NCBI GenBank assembly: GCA_964495755.1
Contig: CAZBXU010000093.1
Location: 1 to 15,229, forward strand
Source of the DNA: JAFGQJ01 sp964495755
GTDB lineage: Bacteria; Spirochaetota; Spirochaetia; SZUA-6; DRHE01
Reading direction: 5' to 3'
Length of the DNA stretch: 15,229 nt
Positions 7,544-13,989 of the stretch are shown piece after piece. Both the position numbers and the translations under genes were made by a program. Every line of letters begins with the position of its first letter. Within the stretch, counting starts at the first letter, position 1. The notes below the pieces were generated by a model, which searched no databases, was not told the DNA's origin, and was given only the letters and a program-made list of their open reading frames with translations.

Positions 7544-7607
7544 GCAACTCAAAGAGGATAATATATGAAACGCGTCCGTTGCGCACTACCTGTTCCAGAG
7601 GCTCTCG

Positions 7608-10600
7608 TTATTTCTTAGGGGCCAGCTCCAGGATCAGCTCCACTTCACCACGGCTGAGCTTCGTAGTCCGGGCGATCTCCATCGGCGTCCAACCCAAATG
7701 GGCCAGCTTGGTCACGGTTTCCCGTTTGTCCATCGGAGGAGCTCCCTCGCCAAGCTTGGACTGCTTCTTGTCTGCTTTCAGAATGCTCTCCATGAGGCGC
7801 ACCTGCTCCTGGGCCTGCTTCCCTATCGTTTCGAAGCGAGTTTCCGTCTTTGCCAGCCACTCACGAGCCGTCTCAAGCTTGCCCATTCGATCCTCCAGCT
7901 CGCCGAGAATCGAATCGAGGTTGTGGATCTTCTCGATGACATATTCCGATTTCTCACGGCCCGCAGCCAGGTCCACAGCCTGAACCTTCAACTCCTTCAG
8001 CTGCCCGGAGAAAACCTGCAAATCCTTCCCGGCCGTCTTCATTTCCTTCTCCAGCTGGTCGAGAGCTTGAAAATTCTTGTCCACACCGTGGGTCGTGGCT
8101 TCGATTATAACGTTCTTCTTCTCCAAGCGGTCAAAGCGGCCCTCGACGATTTTCTCGAGATTCTCGAACTCCCGAATCTTGGCCTGAATCTCCTGCAGGG
8201 TATCCTGGCTTGAATAAACCGTACCGATTCTGTGATCAAGTTCCTTGGATATATTGAGCAGTTTCTTGAAATCCGAGTCCATATCTTCGACCCGACCGCG
8301 CTCGGCGAGCAGCTTGCCAAGTTTGCCGCCGACCTCATCGACGGTCTTCTTCATACTCACAACTTGGGATTCCAGGCCCTCCACCTCTTTACTCTGGACC
8401 TGCAGCTTTTCCATATCCCGCTTCATTTCCTCGATCCGTGTCTCGAACTGGACTTTGAGCTCATCCGCCCTCTCGAAGATCTTGGTCTGGGTTACGAAGC
8501 CCTTTACCCGTTTGTCCAGCTCGTTCAAGTTGATCGAAAGCAGCTGATATCCCTCGTCGATCTTCCCGAATACGGACTGTTGCTGAAACTCTGTCCTGTT
8601 CTTCATATCGGCCAGACGATGTTTCAAATCCCGCATGCGGTTGTCCGTCTCCATCTGCATGTCTTTGGATCTTTGATTCAACTCGGCCTGAAACGCTTCG
8701 ACCTGGCCTTTGAAGCTCTCCAAAGCCGACTCGCTCTTTTCGATCAGCTTGGCTTCCAAATCACCGACCCGTTTGGTGATCTCTTTGAACTCCTCCTTCA
8801 ACTGCAGTCTCTCGGCATTGGTGGAGGCGATCAGATCCTCCGTCTGCTTACTGAAATCGTCATTGATTCCGGCGATCTGATTCTCACTGTTCTGACGTAA
8901 TCCCGTGTATTTCTCAGTGAACTCCAGCTCGAAACTTTTGATAGCCTGGGCTACCCGGGCCTGCCAGGAAGCGATCTCCCCGTTGGTTGCATCGACTATC
9001 TCCTCCAGACTGCTCTTACTCTGGTTCACTGAACTCTCCATCGCCCGCAGCCGTTCCTCGAGCTGACGGCCGTGTTTCTGAACAGTATCATCCATAGTAT
9101 CCTGCAGGCTCTGCATCCTAGCTTTTAGATTGCTCTGCGCACTTTTCCGTGTCTGCTCCAGCTGGGCGTTCAGATTGGTCTTAAACCCTTCTATGTGGTC
9201 CTCGCTGCCGGCAACCCGTTCGCTTACCGAGCTTTCAAAAGCCGTAACCTTATCCTCCAGCTGTTTGAAGTTTTGGGAACTCTCCTGCTTCGCCTTCTCC
9301 AGCCCGTTCTTCAGCTCCTCATTGAAGCGTTGCTCGATCCTCTGCCGTTCGGCCACCTGGGCGGCCGCAACTTCCTTCATCTTCCCGTCAATCTCACCCT
9401 GCCAATCCTCGATCTTCTGTCCCATCGATTCATCCCGCTCGCGGAGGTCCTTGAAGAAATCATCTTCAAAAACCTGCAGTTGTGTGGACACATTCTCGTA
9501 GGCTTTGGATTTCAATTCCGTGAGACCCTCTTCCAGATCGTTGAGGCTGCCGCGCAGTTGGACAAACTCTCCTTGAATCTTTTCCCTTTCCACCTTGCGT
9601 TCCTCTGCAAATCCGCTGGTAAACCGGGAAAACTCCGCTCGAACTTTCTCGCTGGTCTTCTGGATCAATGCCTGGAGATTTTTCTCCATTGCCTCGATAT
9701 CGAGGTTGGCCGTCTCCAGCTTCTGGAATTTGTAATCGATATCCTTCTCATATCCCTCGAGCCTGTCCTCTATGCTCTGAAGTGCGGATACCTGCATCTG
9801 TTCAGCCGCGGCGGCGATCTTCTGCAAGCCCTCATCTTTCTGGCGTTCGCTGTCCTTTAAAAGAGAATTGATTTGGCTGCTGACCTGCTGCCGATAGGAT
9901 ACAATTTCATCCACCGTCTTCCGCAGACCCTGCCTCTGTGAGCTCAGGACTTCAGAATCCTTGACGATAAGCGCCTTAAGTTTTTCGAAAACTTTACCTT
10001 CGAGCGCTTCACCGCGCTTCACGGTGTGGACGAGCTGTTTTTCAAAAGAATTCAAGGTGTCGCTGTAGTTTTTCTTCAACGCCTTACCCTTGGCGTCGGC
10101 TTCCGACAGCAGTTTGTTCAGGGAAGCAACGTACTGGTTGAGAAGGCCGCTGCGCTTGGCCTTCGCATCCAGTTCAAACTGATCGAAACTTTTCTTGAGG
10201 CCTTCTAAAACCTCGTTCTGCATCTGTTCGGCTCTGGATTCTAGCCGGGTTACGTATATTCCGAAATCTTTGACCTTCTTTTCGGAAGTTTGGACAGTGC
10301 CGGCCATCTCCCGGATGCGCTGCTCGGTGCCTTTTACGATTTCATCCCTTAGGCTTTGTAGGCCCTTGTGATTCTCCTGTCGAAACTTGTCCGACACAAG
10401 AGTAATTTCCTGCTCTACCTTCTCTAATTTCTCCGATGCAGTGGTTATCCGTTTTCCGACTTTGTCTACGAACAGCGATTCCGATTGGATACGCTTCAGG
10501 TTCTCATCCACTCTGGATGTCATTCCAACCAGCTCCTCGAGGGCATGATCATAGCTATCGATTTTCTTTCGGATCTCAGCTATTCCCTCGGCCCGTTCGC

Positions 10601-10853
10601 TCAAGCCCCCTTCAACCTCGCGAACCCGCTTGAGAACCTCCTTCCCCGCTTTCATGTTTACCTGTAGTTCGATGGCGAGATTCTTCATTTCCGCGGTCTT
10701 CTCTTCGACGGAACTGGCCAGCTCATCCTTCATCTTGTCAGAGAACCGTTTAACCTTTTCCAGAGATCTGTTATTACGGTCGATTTGCCTGTAGATAATG
10801 AGGACTACCAGTACAATGATAATAGACAGCAGATTACCGAATGAGAAAATCAT
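7608..10853 (-). CDS. Giant membrane-anchored coiled-coil protein (SpiroCoCo-like)
   Basis: A 1081-residue protein with one N-terminal hydrophobic helix (about 5-21) followed by more than 1000 residues of almost unbroken charged heptad-like helix (E, K, Q, L rich, almost no Pro or Cys). A Pro-containing linker then leads to a C-terminal module of about 40 residues (VTKLAHLGWTPMEIARTT and onward) resembling a small helix-turn-helix. I take it to be the spirochaete coiled-coil family called SpiroCoCo; that name is from memory. No enzyme motif is visible and it lacks the Walker motifs of SMC proteins. A structural or cell-architecture role at the inner membrane is inference. The ATG at 10851-10853 is chosen because GGGAGG lies 6 nt upstream. 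The longer GTG frame starts at about the predicted transcription start. It has its own promoter. Confidence 0.85.
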   Translation of the reverse strand: MIFSFGNLLSIIIVLVVLIIYRQIDRNNRSLEKVKRFSDKMKDELASSVEEKTAEMKNLAIELQVNMKAGKEVLKRVREVEGGLSERAEGIAEIRKKIDSYDHALEELVGMTSRVDENLKRIQSESLFVDKVGKRITTASEKLEKVEQEITLVSDKFRQENHKGLQSLRDEIVKGTEQRIREMAGTVQTSEKKVKDFGIYVTRLESRAEQMQNEVLEGLKKSFDQFELDAKAKRSGLLNQYVASLNKLLSEADAKGKALKKNYSDTLNSFEKQLVHTVKRGEALEGKVFEKLKALIVKDSEVLSSQRQGLRKTVDEIVSYRQQVSSQINSLLKDSERQKDEGLQKIAAAAEQMQVSALQSIEDRLEGYEKDIDYKFQKLETANLDIEAMEKNLQALIQKTSEKVRAEFSRFTSGFAEERKVEREKIQGEFVQLRGSLNDLEEGLTELKSKAYENVSTQLQVFEDDFFKDLRERDESMGQKIEDWQGEIDGKMKEVAAAQVAERQRIEQRFNEELKNGLEKAKQESSQNFKQLEDKVTAFESSVSERVAGSEDHIEGFKTNLNAQLEQTRKSAQSNLKARMQSLQDTMDDTVQKHGRQLEERLRAMESSVNQSKSSLEEIVDATNGEIASWQARVAQAIKSFELEFTEKYTGLRQNSENQIAGINDDFSKQTEDLIASTNAERLQLKEEFKEITKRVGDLEAKLIEKSESALESFKGQVEAFQAELNQRSKDMQMETDNRMRDLKHRLADMKNRTEFQQQSVFGKIDEGYQLLSINLNELDKRVKGFVTQTKIFERADELKVQFETRIEEMKRDMEKLQVQSKEVEGLESQVVSMKKTVDEVGGKLGKLLAERGRVEDMDSDFKKLLNISKELDHRIGTVYSSQDTLQEIQAKIREFENLEKIVEGRFDRLEKKNVIIEATTHGVDKNFQALDQLEKEMKTAGKDLQVFSGQLKELKVQAVDLAAGREKSEYVIEKIHNLDSILGELEDRMGKLETAREWLAKTETRFETIGKQAQEQVRLMESILKADKKQSKLGEGAPPMDKRETVTKLAHLGWTPMEIARTTKLSRGEVELILELAPKK

Positions 10854-10859
10854 CGTTCC

Positions 10860-10865
10860 CCTCCC
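10860..10865 (-). promoter_or_regulatory. Ribosome binding site fixing the coiled-coil start
   Basis: GGGAGG lies 6 nt before the ATG at 10851-10853. This decides the start in favour of M-I-F-S-F-G-N rather than the GTG 25 codons upstream, which would add a segment with no ribosome site of its own. Confidence 0.8.
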
Positions 10866-10868
10866 ATA

Positions 10869-10887
10869 TTGGCCTTCTGTCGGCCCA
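10869..10887 (-). promoter_or_regulatory. Small hairpin in the coiled-coil gene leader
   Basis: In the mRNA, UUGGGCC and GGCCAA can pair as six base pairs with one bulged G and a 7-nt loop (GACAGAA). The stem ends 3 nt before the GGGAGG ribosome site. It could modulate ribosome access, but a short stem can also arise by chance. Confidence 0.3.
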
Positions 10888-10930
10888 AATCTTCTCAGGT
10901 AGTTGCTCAGTGTGGGCTCAATATACACTA

Positions 10931-10959
10931 ATCATAGCCTTCCGGCCTTCGGTTGTCAA
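10931..10959 (-). promoter_or_regulatory. Promoter of the coiled-coil gene
   Basis: Minus-strand TTGACA (10954-10959) is a perfect -35. An ideal 17-nt spacer leads to TATGAT (10931-10936), 5 of 6 matches to the -10 consensus. The predicted start near 10924 gives a leader of about 70 nt. The -35 lies only a few bases after the stop codon of the upstream secreted-protein gene, and no terminator separates them, so read-through from that operon may add to expression. Confidence 0.8.
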
Positions 10960-10964
10960 TCTTT

Positions 10965-12275
10965 TTACCGGGATACTTTTTCCGGTGTCGGCGGAACGAA
11001 AGAACCCCCAAGGGGGAGCCTGACCAGATGGATGTAGGCGCCGGGAAAGCGCTGCGGGATCCCTTCGAGGCTCGACTCCTCGGTCCTGTCGAAGACGGCT
11101 ACCCGAAACGTACCGGAGGGGGTAAAATAGGGGAACAGGATAACCAGATGAAAGTGCTGCCGAAGTACCGGTTGTCCCCCGTACTCTCTGTTCAACGAAC
11201 CGATATAGAAATGCCCCGGATTGGCACCGGCCTCGAGAAAGAGCAGCAGCTCCAGTTCTTCAACAGGAAACCCGACGTCCTCCCGGTAGCCCAGGTAATC
11301 AACCTGGCGAACATCGAAATATTCCGGGCTTTCCGGCGGATACCCCTGTGCACCCCAAAGGGCGACGGCCAGGTTTCTCGACCAGTCCAGCCCAAAGTAG
11401 GGATCTCGCTCTTCCTCGAAGCGAAGACTCCAGCGGTTCCCTCTGTATTCGAGATGTTTCTCCTTCAGGGCTTCGATCTCCAGATATCTCCCCGCCAGAG
11501 GAAAATAAAACCCGTCGCTGATCCATTTTGCAAATCCCGAACAATTCAGCCCACCGAGTCCTTCCTGAGGAAGACCGGTCTCGATGTATACAAACTTGCA
11601 GTCCGCATCCATAGCCCCATCGTCGCGAGCCGATAGAGAAGGGAGGATCCTCTGAATCTGGCTGATATAAGCCGCTGTCAGGACGTCAACCCCTCCCCCT
11701 CGCCTGTACAGCAGCTTCTCCCACTGAACGGTTGCTTTTGTTAGGGTCATCACCCTGGCAAAAGGTTCTGTGAGAAAGCTCTGAAACTCGAGGGGAAGCA
11801 GAACTCCGAGATCCACGGCAATTCCAAAGAGATACACGTCCATCGAGGTTCTGTTGCCTTCAGGAAACAGCCGTACAAAACATCCCGGATGGCGCCTGAG
11901 AAACACCTTGATCTGGACGAAGCGACCGTTTTCCAGATCCCGTTTGATGATATAGTTTCCCACGCCGGCTACGGAATACGATGATCCTTCCTCGTTCTGG
12001 AAGAGATAGTAAAGATGCCCCCCCTGGCGCTGAATCTGAAACTTCACCCTGGTGCCGGTAGACTGCTGGTCGAGAATCCGATACTCCGTTTCCAGAAGCG
12101 CTGCACTGGGTACATAGAACAGTTCCTCGAGTTCCCTCCTTGCTTCATCGTTCTCCGGGATCGGAACCGACGCTCGGGGGATAGGGAAGATCTGTTGCGC
12201 CTGGGGACCGCCTTGAGAAAAAACCGGCAGAGTCAGGCAGAATAGCAAGATGCTAAACGAGCAGTGTATCCTCAT
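10965..12275 (-). CDS. Secreted protein of unknown function, possible Cys/His hydrolase
   Basis: No family is recognised. The 436 residues begin with a clear type I signal peptide (charged MRIH, hydrophobic core to about 19, likely cleavage near VFSQ), so the protein is exported. The N-terminal half is beta-rich with no recognised motif. The second half holds LNCSGFAKWISDGF (Cys245), which resembles the catalytic Cys segment of NlpC/P60-type peptidases (D/N-C-S-G-F/L). Downstream are GHFYIGS (His355) and QHFHLVILFPYF (His374, His376), which could supply the catalytic His. The Cys-to-His distance (110-130) exceeds that of compact NlpC/P60 domains, so hydrolase activity is only a suggestion. 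The ATG lies 23 nt inside the end of the UDPGP gene with no strong ribosome site, implying translational coupling. A periplasmic role linked to the envelope would fit. Confidence 0.75.
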   Translation of the reverse strand: MRIHCSFSILLFCLTLPVFSQGGPQAQQIFPIPRASVPIPENDEARRELEELFYVPSAALLETEYRILDQQSTGTRVKFQIQRQGGHLYYLFQNEEGSSYSVAGVGNYIIKRDLENGRFVQIKVFLRRHPGCFVRLFPEGNRTSMDVYLFGIAVDLGVLLPLEFQSFLTEPFARVMTLTKATVQWEKLLYRRGGGVDVLTAAYISQIQRILPSLSARDDGAMDADCKFVYIETGLPQEGLGGLNCSGFAKWISDGFYFPLAGRYLEIEALKEKHLEYRGNRWSLRFEEERDPYFGLDWSRNLAVALWGAQGYPPESPEYFDVRQVDYLGYREDVGFPVEELELLLFLEAGANPGHFYIGSLNREYGGQPVLRQHFHLVILFPYFTPSGTFRVAVFDRTEESSLEGIPQRFPGAYIHLVRLPLGGSFVPPTPEKVSR

Positions 12276-13656
12276 CTATTCTATTTACGGTATAAGGAAG
12301 CCTATGTTTTAGTGATTCCCCAAGGGACTTTGCATCCCAGGCGAAGGTCGGGCTGATTTCAACGCGATGAATAGGCCGACCTCCTCGCATGGGAACCTCA
12401 ACACCGCAAGATTGCAGCCAGCGGCTGTAGAGGTTGATCATACCCTGTCTGCAGATTTCGATCGAATCGCGGCCCGTTCTGTTTTTCAGGGGCGCAAACT
12501 CTTCTTCCCTGCCGGTCTCGAAGAACAGAGGATTTCCGGCGGTAGCGAGAGCGTCGAATATAAACATCTCAAACTTGATCGCCTCTCTTTCCTTGACGGT
12601 CCCTCCTCCTTCCCCGGGTATCCAGGTCCGGATTCTTTTTTGAGCAGTGTGCAGGGGCAACCGGCCCCCATGGGAAGCAAGAAAATCTAGATTGAACAGG
12701 TGAATCGCGATCGATCCGTGGGAGTACAACAGATTCCCTTGTTCATCCCGGGCCCGCATCTGCTCTTCTGGAAAGTCGGAATACTCGATCACCGCCGGCT
12801 TGCTGTCAGCGTACCCGATGACTCCGATCTTTTCCTCCGGATAAGTTTTTTCTATCACTTTGCTGGACATCTGGGAACCTTTCAGCCGGTGTACGCCGAG
12901 GAAATGAGGGTCCGGAATCCGTACCAGCGGGTTATCGACCTGGAAATAGAACAGTTCTTCGGCACCCCGCGCACTCATATGATCGAGATACCCCGAGTCC
13001 TGCAAGGCTGCGAGCGTACCGCCGTGCCCGTTCGGATTCTGGAATAGGCCCCCGTCTTCGGCCAGAAGAAGCTTACCCTGTACGGTAAGGGTCGGGAACA
13101 AACCCTGGCTGAAAAACAGGACTTCCTCCTCTGGAAGCCCGAAGTAGGCATTGGATTCAAAGAAAAAGCGGGTCTGTTCGAGATTCAGGGGGCTGGTCAT
13201 GATATACCAGTACAGGGATCGATCGTAGCGCTTGCGTGCGGCCAGGAGTTTTTCCGCAAAAATCTGAAAAAGCGAGGCATTTCTGATTGGTGAGATTGGG
13301 AAGCACCCCTTGGGTCCCTCGAAGCCAAGCCGCGAGCCCTGCCCCCCTGCGGCGGTCAGGAAAGCAACCTTGCCGGCGGCGAGCAGTTCCTCTCCTTTCC
13401 GCCTGCCCGCCTCGTCCTCCCTCCACTCCGCTTCAGAAATGCAGGGAATGGGCTCGATACGGCGCTGACCCGTATCGCCCGGCTGCCGGTGCAGCTGTCG
13501 CAGCAGATGCTCGTACAGATCGACTTTTAAGGAATCGAGATCGTTCAGGAGAACCTTCTTTTTATCCGCGGATCGTCGCCGCCACGACACAAACAGGTGC
13601 TCTTGCCCGTGGGCTCGCCACTGCCCGATAATCCTGGACTCTCTCTGTTCGCTCAT
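12253..13656 (-). CDS. UDPGP-family sugar-nucleotide pyrophosphorylase (UAP1-like)
   Basis: Cytoplasmic nucleotidyltransferase of the UDPGP family, joining UTP and a sugar-1-phosphate to give a UDP-sugar and pyrophosphate. In its 467 residues: the nucleotide-binding loop AAGGQGSRLGFEGPKG (about 102-117), the NPNGHGGTLAAL segment (207-217), the uridine/metal-site motif QVDNPLVRIPDP (239-250), HGSIAIHLFNLDFL, and KFEMFIFDAL (361-370). These resemble the UAP1/AGX group (N-acetylhexosamine-1-phosphate) more than bacterial GalU or GlmU. UDP-GlcNAc, UDP-GalNAc or UDP-glucose are all possible products. Its ATG overlaps the MerR stop by 4 nt (ATGA), with AAGGAAG about 5 nt upstream. Its own 3' end overlaps the secreted-protein gene. 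The product probably feeds envelope or glycan synthesis. Confidence 0.88.
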   Translation of the reverse strand: MSEQRESRIIGQWRAHGQEHLFVSWRRRSADKKKVLLNDLDSLKVDLYEHLLRQLHRQPGDTGQRRIEPIPCISEAEWREDEAGRRKGEELLAAGKVAFLTAAGGQGSRLGFEGPKGCFPISPIRNASLFQIFAEKLLAARKRYDRSLYWYIMTSPLNLEQTRFFFESNAYFGLPEEEVLFFSQGLFPTLTVQGKLLLAEDGGLFQNPNGHGGTLAALQDSGYLDHMSARGAEELFYFQVDNPLVRIPDPHFLGVHRLKGSQMSSKVIEKTYPEEKIGVIGYADSKPAVIEYSDFPEEQMRARDEQGNLLYSHGSIAIHLFNLDFLASHGGRLPLHTAQKRIRTWIPGEGGGTVKEREAIKFEMFIFDALATAGNPLFFETGREEEFAPLKNRTGRDSIEICRQGMINLYSRWLQSCGVEVPMRGGRPIHRVEISPTFAWDAKSLGESLKHRLPYTVNRIDEDTLLV

Positions 13657-13976
13657 TTCTCTTCCTTGTCTTTGAGCTTCTCCCAGGCCGAGAGCAGATC
13701 ACTGCGCACCGCTGTGATACGGGCTTTCAGATCGGCCTGGGACGGTCCTGCCTCCTTCCAAATCGTCTCTCGGGCCCCGTCGATCGTGTAGCGCTTCTCG
13801 TACAGTAGATGCTTCAACCGCAGCAGCAGCTGTACTTCCCGGTCGGTGTAGATCCGTCGTCCGGATTTGCTCTTCTTGGGTGCGGTGAAGGGAATTTCAT
13901 CCTCCCAATAGCGGATCACGTAGGGCTTGACCCCGAGAAGCTGACTGACCTCACCTATGGAATATCGCTTACTCAT
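13653..13976 (-). CDS. Short MerR-family DNA-binding regulator
   Basis: Predicted transcription factor of 107 residues. The winged helix-turn-helix occupies the N-terminus: YSIGEVSQLLGVKPYVIRYW (5-24) is the MerR recognition unit, then a wing with SGRRIYTDREVQLLLRLKHL. A short helix (about 75-105) probably gives the antiparallel dimer coil. No effector domain or Cys pair follows, so it is unlikely to be a metal or oxidant sensor of the classical type. The ATG at 13974-13976 is chosen because the helix-turn-helix starts there; an upstream in-frame start would lie inside der. It sits 13 nt after der and overlaps the UDPGP gene by 4 nt. Its target is unknown; its own operon is the simplest guess. 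Confidence 0.85.
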   Translation of the reverse strand: MSKRYSIGEVSQLLGVKPYVIRYWEDEIPFTAPKKSKSGRRIYTDREVQLLLRLKHLLYEKRYTIDGARETIWKEAGPSQADLKARITAVRSDLLSAWEKLKDKEEK

Positions 13977-13989
13977 ACACCCAACCGTA

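Noticed and set aside
7544..7552. TTG start three codons upstream for the exchanger
   Set aside because: There is no ribosome site before it, and the nearby ATG gives a normal first helix.
7553..7607. TATATATTAT before the exchanger as a promoter
   Set aside because: No acceptable -35 lies 15-19 nt upstream, and the start would be nearly on the ATG.
8232..9860. Plus-strand open frames of over 200 codons opposite the coiled-coil gene (8232-8900, 9195-9860)
   Set aside because: Leu/Phe-rich translations are the expected mirror of Glu/Lys/Gln-rich coiled-coil codons. There is no independent evidence for genes.
10854..10928. GTG start 25 codons upstream for the coiled-coil protein
   Set aside because: It falls at about the predicted transcription start and has no ribosome site, while the internal ATG has GGGAGG at 6 nt.
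10953..11636. Plus-strand open frame opposite the secreted-protein gene
   Set aside because: The minus-strand frame has a signal peptide, overlaps its neighbour as operon genes do, and explains the region. The plus frame has no known motif.
12210..12275. Lipoprotein signal in the secreted protein
   Set aside because: The Cys in LLFCLTL is within the hydrophobic core and the sequence before it is not a lipobox. A type I signal peptide fits better.
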